Assembly: GCA_003707065.3 (NCBI GenBank) | Contig: PPXM03000003.1 | Span: forward strand, 496,001-560,000 | DNA length: 64,000 nucleotides | Reading direction: 5' to 3' | Source of the DNA: Trigonopsis variabilis | Taxonomy: Eukaryota; Ascomycota; Trigonopsidomycetes; Trigonopsidales; Trigonopsidaceae | Shown here: in pieces, positions 11,701 through 21,989 of the stretch | How positions within the stretch are numbered: the first letter of the stretch is position 1 | How the letters are laid out: each line of letters opens with the position of its first letter | Made by a program: the position numbers and the translations under genes | Notes under the pieces: generated by a model | The model's input: the letters and a program-made list of their open reading frames with translations, nothing else | Database searches by the model: none | Told to the model about the DNA's origin: nothing

Positions 11701-11900
11701 CAGGGCATGTTTGGTCCCCTGGTGGTGTGCAAACCCCGGGAATAGGACATAGGCGGCGAGCAGATACGTCTATAGCCTCGGTATTGGATGATGTGAGGAG
11801 TCTTAGGAGCATAAAGAGCATAAGGAGCGCACACAGTGCGCATAGTGACGATGGATGGAAGGTGCCGGCTGGTTCGGGAGCCGATGGTGGTGGCGGCTGA
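8778..11900 (+). CDS. EF-hand mechanosensitive ion channel, MscS family (Msy1/Msy2-like)
   Basis: Intronless, 1040 aa. A disordered Ser/Asn-rich N-terminus (1-160) is followed by four or more hydrophobic helices (about 178-200, 221-240, 245-290, 310-335), a hydrophilic loop, one EF-hand (Ca loop DEDHNDDVSLEE, about 593-605), further membrane helices (about 645-690) and the MscS pore and beta domain (SSACQEFLACCIYLFVKHPF, DIGDMCEI). This order is that of fission-yeast Msy1/Msy2, ER or plasma-membrane channels that gate Ca entry on hypo-osmotic shock. The C-terminal ~200 residues are low-complexity Ser/Asp/Asn sequence. Start ATG 8778 is the first in the frame. Confidence 0.93.
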   Translation: MSNSSSSGSFDEKRGSGIQPHIRQPETITSDQHFDNFTNDHRSNDRDRRNSSNLGDSHDQNPRSPLSLMTRLTRGPSRISHLSRTSKAQTTAAASNAEEKTQTPEETLSLQAPIPNGAGAVGAVVGAGLDDDVSAALAGLRQRQDQADPSKFDDIRKKYNKGTPLIITIGQWYDKILSLNIFFRYFIFWFPLAVILFIPLATGMWKVDKNGGHAMIGEVSLGWLFFWVEVVWLALWVTRMVAKIIPQIAVFILGILAPSYQRLAIISLALTNPISYVLWGLCTFLTFQPMMTGNPIARQLNLREMQPWMKNLKRVLAATLVSLVVYLGERILIQLISMSFHRRSLANKIEDNKRRTHLTVKLWKAATSIFPPFGEEFYDLDKEIYTWVGENNNKESEKFLQRRKEWQQNQSGSKTSNNDTPSPEPDTHPGNEQSNEPAKNESHPETNDNHPPKRNSDGTMTSNSDAASNHEREGSTTSDLDEKAEERQDPVKRKEQFIKAGKAGKHKAEKNFKKVLKTGNDLIGLAASAIVGANVQVSDDTLTVTQALLSKRCSRALGQRIWFSLVLEGNNRLYSEDLFEVIPGSTQDDIAELFDFLDEDHNDDVSLEECEKCMLDLHRDIKIVTKSLKDVDSAISELHTVLLWVVLVIAIFIFISMLSPTLGSTFSTTATSLLALSFVVSSACQEFLACCIYLFVKHPFDIGDMCEINSVRYIVTGLSLMYTEMTRCIDGSIAQVSNSVLCTTWTYNMTRAAKMSNNFTVPVMTDTTIEQVQALQDRLKEFVLLHRRDFDKGVSCDLIDYPAVRALSLNIFVQYKCNFADPTFQPRKNLFIVAVSDAMRSLGIRPYYDGSMIAGDDTNPISLLQKEIPNVTAPLVDRHTHFGHRTPHSLEPIAEEDEPRQNDNSQNSASTPGSTHTKEDKLPSSAAKNPSDQHSTPTNSDEYNNDKGENETKFPTLKVDTSVNSDHKTDNASDSGHVWSPGGVQTPGIGHRRRADTSIASVLDDVRSLRSIKSIRSAHSAHSDDGWKVPAGSGADGGGG

Positions 11901-12077
11901 TTTGATAGGGAAAAGGAAAGGTTTTGATTATTGATGACTAAATGTGTGCATAAGATCTATGGATAGATTTATTTTATATTGTATGATTGATCTCAGCCGG
12001 TAGTAACACCCAGGCCATAATTGTCGACGGTAGTCTCGGCTGACAAGACTTCAAAGTTGATCTGCACAACTTAAGAA

Positions 12078-13006
12078 ATGGCTGAACCGGTGATAATTGT
12101 GACAGGAGCTTCAAAAGGTAAAGAAACTGAAGCTAGTAAACTAAGTAAAAAGGTATTGGTCTTGCTATTATCAAGCACCTTTTACAAGCCGAGAGTGCCA
12201 ACGTGGTGGCCGTGTCTCGATCTGAAGGCGAGCTTCCCTGGTTATTAAAGGAATACGATGGCAGAATCAAGTAAACTAGAAAGAGATGGAGCCTTCTAAT
12301 TCCAGGCATATAAAGGCCGACGTTGGCAACTATGATGCAGCCAAGGAAATCGTTCAGCAGACCGTGAAGGAGCTTGGAAAGGTTGATGGTCTTGTTCTCA
12401 ATGCTGGAATCATTGACCCTGTGGCTCCAATCGCTGAGGCTGATCTGGAAGGGTGGACCAAGATCTTTCGTATCAATGTCCTGTCGCCGGTAGCCTGGGT
12501 AAGATGACAAGTGAGGTCGAGAAAGACTGACGTCAAGATCAAGGACGCTATTCCTGAGCTCCGCAAGTCTAAAGGGAAAATTGTGATCGTTTCATCTTGT
12601 GCTGCCAATATGTTCTTTGTAAGATAAGTTCCTGGAAGGCCGACTAACAATAGCCGGCTTGGGGAGCTTATGGTAGTACCAAAGCTGCAGTCAATCATGT
12701 TGCTGGAACAGTTGCGGTTGAAGAGCCTCTAATTTCTGCTTATGCAATACATCCTGGCATAGTGGATACTGGAATGCAAGTTAACATCCGTTCAAATATG
12801 AAAGGTGCCATGGGCGACGCTCATGACATGTTTATCAAGCTTCATGAAAAAGGCGAACTTCTTCCTCCCCATGTCCCTGGCTCTGTAATTGCAAAATTAG
12901 TATTACGAGGTCCTAAGGATCTCTCTGGGAAATACCTAGAGTCAGTACCCATTAGAGCTTGAGCTAACTATATAGGTACAATGACCCTATTTTTGAAACT
13001 CTCTAG
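12078..13006 (+). CDS. Irc24/YIR035C-type short-chain dehydrogenase, copy 1
   Basis: Six exons: 12078-12117, 12153-12270, 12306-12498, 12538-12618, 12654-12940, 12976-13006; product 249 aa. All five introns are 35-39 nt. The SDR signature is complete: VTGASKGIG, NAG (LVLNAGIIDPV), Ser in VSSCAAN, and YGSTK (Tyr-Lys). The C-terminal KYLEYNDPIF matches the yeast Irc24/YIR035C ending (YNDPAL). Yeast Irc24 is an NADPH-dependent benzil reductase with unclear physiological substrate. Clearly a tandem duplicate of the next gene: exon lengths 40, 118, 193 and 81 are identical. Confidence 0.9.
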
Positions 13007-13122
13007 AGAACTTCAAGTGATCCCAATCATCTTTTTTAAAATAGAATATAGATTTATAGCCTGCTAGTTCTGAGTGTGCTATGTACACTAGAAATGACAA
13101 GTGCAAGGGGGGAATTTCACTA

Positions 13123-13134
13123 CACGTGACGTAA
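13123..13134. promoter_or_regulatory. Overlapping E-box and CRE-like site
   Basis: CACGTG (13123-13128) overlaps TGACGTAA (13127-13134), 50-60 bp upstream of the second SDR copy. The first is a bHLH-type core (Cbf1/Pho4/Tye7 class), the second a bZIP-type core. Binding is inferred only. The first SDR copy has no equivalent in its short upstream region that I could see. Confidence 0.4.
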
Positions 13135-13183
13135 CCGATCAATGAATTGGGGAACCGTAGACACTCCAGTAAGATATTGAATC

Positions 13184-14228
13184 ATGTCGACACCGGTGGT
13201 CATAGTCACAGGAGCATCTAAAGGTAAGCCATTGGTCTAATTGGTATATATATAATATGCTCCCTTTGATCATTGGACTCACGATAAGGAATTGGGCTCG
13301 CAGTTGTGAAATACTTGTTGACTGAGGAGGCTGCTAATGTAGTCGCCGTTTCTCGAACCGAAGGAGATCTTCCATGGATGATAAAAGAATTCCAAAAGCG
13401 ATTGATGTAAGGAATTTGGATTTAATATAGCATCTTACCACAGCCACGTGAAGGCCGATGTTGGAAACTACGAGTCTGCTAAGACAGTCATCGACAAGAC
13501 ATTGGAGACGTATGGCCGCCTGGATGGTTTGGTATTAAACGCTGGTCTAATTGAGCCCATCGCGAAGATTTCAGACGCTGACCTCGACGCTTGGATGAAG
13601 ATCTACAACGTCAATGTTATCTCGCTAGTGGCCTACGTAAGGAAGGATAGGGCCTGAGACTAATAAATTAGACCAAGGAAGCTCTTCCACATTTACGGAA
13701 AAGCCAGGGCAAGATTGTAATGGTATCATCGGGTGCAGGGACCCATCATTATGTAAGGGCTTTTTCTCTGTGGACTGACGTTAACCATCAAGCCGGGATG
13801 GGGCGCTTATGGTAGCACTAAGGCTGCCGTTAACCATCTTGCTGGAACTTTGAATGAAGAGGAGCCCGCTATTTCTACTTATGCTATGGCTCCAGTAAGT
13901 GTGCTGTCGATTGAGCCCCTTCTGATTCACTTAGGGCGTTGTGGACACCCAGATGCAAAAGGAAATCCGAAATACTGGTATATAAAATGAAGTGAGGCTT
14001 TTCTAAAATTGAAGGAGCAGAAGCTATGGGGGAGACTTACAAGAGATTTGTTGAACTCCAGAAATCTGGGCAGTTACTACCTCCTCATGTACCTGGATCA
14101 GCCATCAGCAAGCTCGTTCTTCGAGGACCAAGATCATTATCCGGGAAATATTTCCGGTAAGCGGCGTCGCCCTCACTTGCATCTAATTGGATAGGTATAA
14201 TGACCCCTCTCTGTCGTCGTTGAAGTGA
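13184..14228 (+). CDS. Irc24/YIR035C-type short-chain dehydrogenase, copy 2
   Basis: Eight exons: 13184-13223, 13289-13406, 13444-13636, 13672-13752, 13793-13894, 13935-13977, 14015-14156, 14195-14228; product 250 aa. VTGASKGIG, LVLNAGLIEP, VSSGAG and YGSTK give the full SDR set; it ends YNDPSLSSLK. The first four exons have the same lengths as copy 1. The region that is one 287-nt exon in copy 1 is here split by two extra introns (13895-13934, 13978-14014), and intron 1 is 65 nt instead of 35. It lies 177 bp downstream of copy 1, same strand. Probable oxidoreductase acting on diketone-like substrates, by family only. Confidence 0.9.
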
Positions 14229-14692
14229 ATAATAGACATTGTTTCTATAGTTGAATTTTTTAAGCAAAGAAAATGTCGTACATTTGGTCACTATTGTCGA
14301 TATGCATGAGCCCCAGAACACCTACTGCTGTGGGCCTTACTAAATTGCGGACAATTTAGTAAGGGTGACCAGCTTGAGCCAGACAAAGGTTACAATTTAC
14401 CTCCTTTTCTTAACTTTTTCTCTACCAGCAAGTCGTAAGTCTTTGTTGAAGAATTAGGCTCAAGTACCACACATTTCGTTCAAGTAACTATTATAAGTTT
14501 TCCAGTAGAAATCTCCAGTTTGGAGTGTGACAGGTTACCGATGATGGTGAGTGAGGTTATCAGTTGGCTCAGTCCAGTTAGGCGGTGCACACACCTACTG
14601 TGCCGGCGACGTTTCACACTTAGATCCAACCACCGACCTTCTGAATAGTGATTACCTTCTTACCCGCCGATACTTAGTTCCGGCGGATCTAT
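14229..14692. other. Intergenic region with 13-bp hairpin
   Basis: 464 bp between SDR copy 2 and UFD4. A perfect 13-bp inverted repeat with a 4-nt loop (14335-14347 / 14352-14364) sits 107 nt after the SDR stop; the right part is the UFD4 promoter. No gene seen. Confidence 0.5.
14335..14364. repeat. 13-bp perfect inverted repeat (hairpin)
   Basis: CCTTACTAAATTG at 14335-14347 and its exact reverse complement at 14352-14364, loop CGGA. There is no T-run, so it is not a bacterial-type terminator. It may be an RNA hairpin in the 3' UTR of SDR copy 2. Confidence 0.85.
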
Positions 14693-17600
14693 ATGGGCTT
14701 CAATAGGCAAAATCGTCATCACCGCTCTCATTCTATAAATAAAAACCCTGGCTCATCCTCGTTTTCTCATCGATCGAGTGCTCCGTCTAGCTCCACCAGT
14801 TCCACTAGGCCGCCCGAGCAAAGCATCTCATCAAGGTCAGTTTGCCCTTGAGTCCCGCTTTTAATTGATATTAACTATTTAGGGAGTCTAAAGGTCGAGT
14901 TGCGCCTCGCCTCCCGCCTCCAGATCTGTTGCGCAAGCGCCAAAGAACTGCATCCCCTGAAGACAATCTAGATCCGAACCACAGCGAGGCTTCTACTTCG
15001 GATCATAGTCTCAGACAGTCTTGTAAGCGCCGGAAAGCTCTATCAAAAATGCCTAGAAGGCGTACCAGTCGAACAAAAGAGTCCTCCGATAATCTCCGCC
15101 ACCCAGCCGGATCGAATATCTTCTCGGCCGGCGATCTGCTGGCTTATTTTCAACAAGGTCACGAACCTTTGGTGGCTTCTCATCTTGGTGACTTATTGAG
15201 AGAAAGTCTTGATCCCGAAAATGAGGGCTCTCAAAGCGGTCATGATGATGAACATAGTTGGGAAGATGAAACTGCGAATGAAAGCCATCTAGACGAATTA
15301 AATGAAGAAAACCATCCTCAGGATAGCGAAGAAGATGAAGATGTGGAGGAAGGTGAAGGCCACGATGGGGACGAGGCCGATGATGGAGAAGAAGATGAAG
15401 GGGACGACGATGACGATGAAGATGAAGATGATAACGATGAAGACGCTTTTGGGAGTAGATCGGCTCGAAGGCAGCTGCCTCTTTCTTTATTAGGCTTCTC
15501 TGATGCAATGAGCGGGTTCTCAAGCAGGTGTAAGTCTATTGTCGAAAATCTTGGATGCTCTGAGGACCCTTCAGCTCAGCTAGTTGCAATGCAAGAGTTG
15601 TCTGAGCTGCTGCTTGTTGCTCCAGAGGACACTCTCTCCATTTATTTACCTTTGGATCAGATCGTCCGTCAGCTTGTTTCCATCTTAAATAGTCCTCTCT
15701 ATGAAGATAACCCAGAAATTGGATTATTAGCTAGTCGCTGTCTGTCTAATCTTATGGAGTCTCTACCATCTGCTATACCAGCTGTTGTTTACGGCGACGC
15801 CGTCCCTGCATTGTGTCAGAAACTCATGGACATCCAATATATTGATCTTGCAGAGCAAGCACTGGTAACTCTTGAAAAAATATCTGAAGATTATCCTTCC
15901 GAGATTATTGAACATGGTGGCTTGGTTGGATGCTTGACGTACCTCGATTTTTTTGCAACGAATGTTCAGAGAACCTGCTTATCAATTGCTGCAAATTGCA
16001 GTAGGCGTCTAAATAAAAGTCATCTCGGTCTAATCAAGGATATATTCCCTGCACTACGAAATGCCCTTAATGGTACAGACCAAAAAGTCGTGGAACAGGC
16101 TTGTTTGTCTATTACCAGGATCGTTGACAATCTTCACACTTCGCCTATCTCCTTAGAAACCATGGTAGATGATGAGCTAATCAAAAAATTGTTTTATATG
16201 GTTCTTCCTGGTTCTAATATTATAGACTCTAACTGTCAATTGTCCGTTTTTCATGCTTTTGCTCTCATTACTAGATTTTCGCCTACACTCAGCATCCGCA
16301 TCCTCGAGTCTGGAGGGACAGATTTCATTTACCAATTACTTACGGGCTCAGCAGTACAGGAAGAGGAAGCTGATGGGTCTCTAGCCTCAGCTATGAATCA
16401 TGTTGCCGTCATGCAGTCAGTCATGAATCGCCCGCCCGAACAAATTGTTGAAGTTCTTAATTTTACGACGAACATTTTGCCTCAATTGCCATTTGAGTCT
16501 GAATTGACGGTAGTCACTACTCGACCGCTTGTTGGGGCATCGGCAGAAGAAGGCCAGCCAATTGATCTCAAAAGGATTGAGCTGCTTCAACAACACGCAG
16601 ATCTAATGAAGCAATTCTCTATTGTGCTCTTGCCAACTCTCGTTGATGTCTATCTCAGCGGTGTTGTCACAAAGATTCGTCAACGAACATTAGTTACTAT
16701 TCTTAAAATCCTCTATTTTGCTGACGAAAAGACCCTCTCAACAGCCCTAGAATATGTCGAGTTCTCAGCTTTTGTTGCTGGCATCCTTACTCAAAAGGAC
16801 CACCTTAGTCTGCTCTCTGGAGCAGTCTACTGCGTCTATGAACTTCTTGAAAAGCTGGCACCAATTTACGTTAGCAGACTTGCGAGTGATGGAGTCATCA
16901 GTGAAATGGAGTCTCTGATAAAACTATACAAGGAGTATAAAGTAATGCAGAAAGCTGAAAAGCTGTCCCGTGAGCAATCTGAGAGTGAGTCTGCAAGTGA
17001 TGCGGGACCTCGAGGCACTGTTTCACCTTTGCATACGAGATCTATAGGTACTAATCGCTTTCAAACTTCTTCGGGTGTCGTAAGGATCTCTGGTAGGGTT
17101 GCGAGGATGGCAAAAAGAGTCGTCGAACTTTACATTAAGAAGAGCACGGAATTACATAGCAAGGGGATCAATAAGAATTCTCATGTTTTTGAGAATATTA
17201 CATCTGAACTGAAATCTAACCCGAATGTGGAAGAAGTGATGCATAAGCTTGCATCGCTATTTTGTCCTTCCGAAGATGATAGCATTTCGGGATTTCAACT
17301 TCTTCATTCTGGTATCATCGACGCACTCTTGTCTCGCCTTACTGTGGGCAGTAAGCCCAAAGATATATACAAGGCCAGGGCAGCGTTTATAAGGTGTTTC
17401 TGTTCTTCTCTGCCTGGCTCGAAAATCACTCCTTTGGAGGTATTAGTTGTAAAGCTTCAAGACTGTCTAGGTCGCTATGAGCATTTTGAACTTGTTAGTT
17501 CTGGCTTCACTGAAGGTTCTCCCAATTCCATCAATTCATTGGCTAAGCAAGTCAAAATCCGACTAGTTTCTAAAGATCCTTCTATACCGTCAGATACCCG

Positions 17601-20080
17601 CGGGCTCTCTGTTGCTATTCATGCTGTTGCTACTTTTAGAACTCTGGATAGCTATCTGAGAAACCGCATCTTGACTTTCATCGACGGTCCTTATTCTTCC
17701 TTGGAAAGATGGCGCCGCAATCTTGGTGGGCCGGCTCGGGGTGATCGAAGAAGATATGGTGGAAGTTTCTTGACTGCTCTAGCGGCGGAACTTGGCCTAG
17801 GTGGTCTTCGAGGTGGCCGTCAGAACGATGAAGATTCTGCACTTTATGAAGGCGACGGTTCGGATGAAGAATCAGAATCTGCGGGACTAAGAGAAGGTTA
17901 TGAAGAAGGTGATGAGCTGCTTGAGGAGGATGCCGATAACATTGCTGGAAATCATGGTGAGAAAGTGGCAGAGCAAGGATCTGCTCTGCAAGATGAAATA
18001 CAAGACGAGGATGAAGATGAAGAATACAACTCAGCGTCAGAACCTGATGCTCGTACAGAAGCTAGCCTAGCAGTGTCGCTAAATAATGAACGGCTGGCCA
18101 CCAGTGAAGAAACAGGTAAGAAAAAGTTAGACTTGAGCAAGGATTGGAACATTCGGTTCTCTTTCCGAGGAAAGCCTGTTAATTTGGATTCGCCTATTTA
18201 CGGTGTAATTTTCAAGGAACTCCTGCAAGAAGCTGAGTCAAATGGAAATGAGAAATACTTGCTTGGCCGGTCGATATGGGGAAATGTTTTCGATATCGAG
18301 TTTACCCGAGTTCAAGGCAAAACTCCGCCCTCCACTCTAGATAACGCCTTAGAAAGGTCTGAGATTGACGATCCTGCTTTAGAGGCTCCTGAAGGTATTG
18401 TCCATGATGAGAAATCATCGATCGTTCTTCGACTCCTTTGTGTGTTATACTCCTTGAGTAGCAACTATAAAGACACGCTATCTATGACAGAAGAAGGAAA
18501 GAACATGTTGGCTAGTGGAGCGTATCACGGATTGCCTGCAGGGGCCTTTGTGAATATGAAGCTTACGGCAAAGATAAATCGACAGCTTGAGGATCCACTT
18601 ATTGTCTGTTGTAATTGCCTTCCAACCTGGACCATCGATATATATAGATATTACCCCTTTTTGATCCCTTTCGAGACGAGATACCTCTTTCTTCAATCGA
18701 CATCATTTGGATATTCACGCTGTATCAATCGATGGAAAAGTCAAAGATTGGCCACGAGTGTCTCACGAAATCGGCACGAGGATTCAATGCAAGAATTGGG
18801 ACATTTACTTAAAGACAAAGTGCGAGTTTCAAGAAATCATATTCTCGAGAGTGCAGTCAAGGTGATGGAATTGTACGGCACGTCGCCAAATGTTTTGGAG
18901 ATCCAGTATTTTGATGAAGTCGGCCATGGTTTGGGGCCTACTCTCGAGTTTTATTCTTCAGCCAGTCGAGAGTTTTCTAAGAAATCTCTGAACTTATGGA
19001 GAGACACAGAGGCAGATGACAATAATGATTATGCTTTTGGTCGCAACGGACTGTTTCCAGCTCCCATGGATGAAGGAGAGCTCAATTCTACAAGTGGAGC
19101 CAAGAAAATTCATCTATTCTATGCATTAGGAGAATTCGTTGCTAGGGCGCTGATTGATTCTCGATTGCTCGATTTCAGGTTCAATCCATTATTTTTCCAT
19201 TACCCCTACCAATCGACCGATTTGAGGCCTTCCCTGGAGACTCTTGATAGTGTTGATCATTATTTGGCTCAGTCACTTAGGTTTTTGCAAAAGTTTGTCG
19301 TTGCACGAAATGCTATCATGGAGGATCGCAAAATTCCGTCCTCAGATAAAAGAAAGAGGATAAGGAATATCAAGGTTAACGATGTGTTGATTGATGACAT
19401 GGGTATGGATTTCACCTTACCAGGATATCCTTCTATTGGTCTTGATTCGAAGGGTGGAATTACTGCAGTTACAATCGACAACGTTGGAGAGTATATAGAT
19501 GCCGTCGTCGATATGACACTCAGCCGAGGAATAGTCAGACAGATTGAAGCGTTCCGAGATGGGTTCTCCAACGTTTTTCCTTACGAATCTCTGGAAGCCT
19601 TTTCTCCCGAAGAGCTTACGGTCATGTGTGGCCAATCTAAAGAAGATTGGAGTGCCGAAAGTGAGTCCATTTCAAGAATTCTTTGCTAACTTCAGCACTT
19701 TATGATGCGATCAAAGCCGATCACGGATATAGTATGGAGAGTCCTAGTATTCAACATCTGATAGAGATAATGAGTGGTTTCGATGTAAACGAGCGGCGAG
19801 CTTTCCTTCAGTTTATTACCGGTAGCCCTAATCTACCAATTGGAGGTAAGAAGACAAAGCTAGCTATGCAGTACTAAGACTAGGCTTCAAAGCACTGAAC
19901 CCTCAACTTACCGTGGTTTGTCGCGCATCCGAGGCTCCCTTGAAAGCCGACGATTTCCTTCCAAGCGTAATGACTTGTGCAAACTATCTCAAACTTCCCG
20001 ATTACTCCAGTATAACTATTATGCGCGACCGGATTGCGGTGGCTATTTCAGAAGGGTCAGGCGCATTTTTACTTTCCTAG
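14693..20080 (+). CDS. UFD4: HECT-type E3 ubiquitin ligase Ufd4 (TRIP12 family)
   Basis: Four exons: 14693-14835, 14883-19660, 19696-19845, 19884-20080; product 1755 aa. A basic, disordered start is followed by an acidic D/E tract (about 155-210), ARM-type helical repeats (about 220-750), a second acidic stretch (about 1010-1090) and a C-terminal HECT domain (about 1350-1755). The catalytic cysteine is in [15 protein letters not shown] (about C1722), with [13 protein letters not shown] upstream. Ufd4 ubiquitinates ubiquitin-fusion and N-degron substrates for proteasomal breakdown. The start ATG 14693 was preferred because it splices in phase to the long frame and no other upstream Met is available. 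Confidence 0.95.
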
Positions 20081-20292
20081 GCATTATTATAGTTAATTGG
20101 TTCTTGTGTTTACTGAATAGTTACTAAGTAATTATATAGGCTTAAATGTCTCGTAGAACATGAGTGTTCAATCCACTGGTAAATTCCGTAGAAGGTCTGT
20201 CATGGACCTCCCTCATCGCGCGACACGGTGGTGACCAGGCTCGTCCCAACAACGGCGAAGCTTGGAGGATCTCAAGCCCGATCAAATTACCT

Positions 20293-21588
20293 ATGCCGCA
20301 GAGTCGGATAGCTCCTTTAAGTGTCGGGAGAAGCACTGTGCGAGCATTCTCAGAGGAAGATTGTATGCTGTCGCCTCGATCGTCTACTCAAAAGACGCGC
20401 TCTGTTCGGCCACGCGAGAGGATGTTACATGAACGGTCGAGGGCACGTATGGAACAGGATTCTTTGAAATATTATGATATTTCGCCTCCTAAAACGACCG
20501 AAAGGACGGTACTAGGGCCATTGGACTCGAATGAGACCCCGATAAAGAGAAATCAAGCGATAATGAGTCGAGGTGGAGACCTACGGGCAGATCTTGATCC
20601 CACTTTGACAAGGCGCAAAAGACGAACTATGCAAACGTCGATTCTAAATTATACCAGGCTGATAAATGTTGGGAATAATCAAGAGGGGAAGACCGACATG
20701 GAAGAGGAAGATCGAACCAAAAGAAAAGGAGAAGCACCTTGGGATAAAGAAGTGACTCGCATACCAGATTCACCCTCATTATCTCCCAAAGGATCGCAGA
20801 TAGGACATCTAATAAACCTTGAAAGTGGTGAAGCCGAAAATCCATCCCAGCAGTCCAGTCATATTGAGGTGCCTTCATCATATGCTTTTGACTTGGATAG
20901 CAGTCCCATGAGTGGACGTGTTGGAAAACAAACATCAGGAGTCACTTCTATAGCGAATTCGCAGTTAACTTTCAACGTCGGTGAGGCTGAACTTGAGGAA
21001 GACAATGATCGAGGGCGAGAAAAAGCAAAGACTCCCGAAAAAGACATCCATGAGGATGAGATACCATCATCCGCACCACAATATACGCCCTTTAGGGGTT
21101 CGATCAGAAGGCGAAGGGAGGCAAGATACTCCTTCGAGCCAACAACCCCATCACATCGCCAGCGGCCCTGTAAAAGACTAGATTCTACATATATCATGGA
21201 TGACATGGAAGCTAGGGTTGATATCAATGGTAGTTCTCCCCTTGTTCGCCACAGCAGTGAGTATGAACTGATTTCCTCGAGTGAAGACATCGAAAGAAGG
21301 CGTCAAATGAGCAAGTCTCCAAAGGGTACTGAGGAAAACAAGACTGGAAATCAGTTGATAAAGTCAGAGTTGATTGAGAGCTCTCAGTGGTGGGAAGATG
21401 AGCGCTATAAAATAGACTCGACACTATCTACGATATCATCTGGCAATGACGCTGATTCCTACATCCACGACACCCCAAGTAGGGAACATAATAAAAATAG
21501 TTCGAGCCAAAGCACGGACTCTCTTTTCCAGTCTCTTCCTTTACCTCCAGAGAGTAACTTATGGTATGAAGATCTATACGGCCGATGA
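20293..21588 (+). CDS. Unrecognised Ser-rich disordered protein
   Basis: Open frame ending at TGA 21586-21588. The first in-frame ATG is 20293 (431 aa), but the frame stays open back to about 20164. An ATG at 20160 lies in another frame, so a small 5' exon is possible and the start is unsure. No domain recognised. The sequence is rich in Ser, Glu, Arg and Pro, with many SP/TP sites (IPDSPSLSPKG, YTPFRG, FEPTTPSHR) as in a CDK-phosphorylated nuclear or spindle protein. It ends LPPESNLWYEDLYGR, an aromatic motif that could be a docking site. Eighty bp downstream of UFD4, same strand. Confidence 0.6.
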   Translation: MPQSRIAPLSVGRSTVRAFSEEDCMLSPRSSTQKTRSVRPRERMLHERSRARMEQDSLKYYDISPPKTTERTVLGPLDSNETPIKRNQAIMSRGGDLRADLDPTLTRRKRRTMQTSILNYTRLINVGNNQEGKTDMEEEDRTKRKGEAPWDKEVTRIPDSPSLSPKGSQIGHLINLESGEAENPSQQSSHIEVPSSYAFDLDSSPMSGRVGKQTSGVTSIANSQLTFNVGEAELEEDNDRGREKAKTPEKDIHEDEIPSSAPQYTPFRGSIRRRREARYSFEPTTPSHRQRPCKRLDSTYIMDDMEARVDINGSSPLVRHSSEYELISSSEDIERRRQMSKSPKGTEENKTGNQLIKSELIESSQWWEDERYKIDSTLSTISSGNDADSYIHDTPSREHNKNSSSQSTDSLFQSLPLPPESNLWYEDLYGR

Positions 21589-21989
21589 GTAAGGTCGGAC
21601 ACTAAACATACTGCTTTATTAGACCGTTAATCTCCTCAAGCTGTCAGCCTACAGATACCTGGTATCTACAGTAAGACCCTGCGATTCCATATACTCGGCA
21701 AGTCATTGAATAGATGGAAAACTTGGAAAAGGCGCCGATCTACTTCTTTCCTCAATACTAAGAGTCTCCCATATCTTCAATGAACAGAACGCCAACATTT
21801 AGATTTATAGGGAAAATTCTGCGCCTTACTTACTTGGGTAGACGTCACGAGTAGAGAATGATCTGGCGCCAATGCCTTTGTGTCCAAGCAGGCAGGTGCC
21901 CTTGATGTAAGGTATCGGACAACTCTGGGTTGCCACGGCCACCATAGTCCCAGCCAGCTCAGTCCAGAAGGGGAGATTACTCGTCGACG
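21589..21989. other. Intergenic region upstream of CAP1
   Basis: 401 bp. No frame, RNA or repeat recognised. It should hold the promoter of the capping-protein gene. Confidence 0.3.

Noticed and set aside
12286-13657. Reading the tandem SDR frames as broken pseudogenes
   Set aside because: All interruptions are explained by short in-phase introns with GT-AG and CTAAC-like signals, and catalytic residues are intact.
14335-14364. Intrinsic (rho-independent type) terminator
   Set aside because: No U-tract follows, and such terminators are not expected for RNA polymerase II genes.
15053-15523. His/Leu/Arg-rich antisense frame in UFD4
   Set aside because: Mirror of the GAT/GAA acidic tract codons; composition is an artefact.
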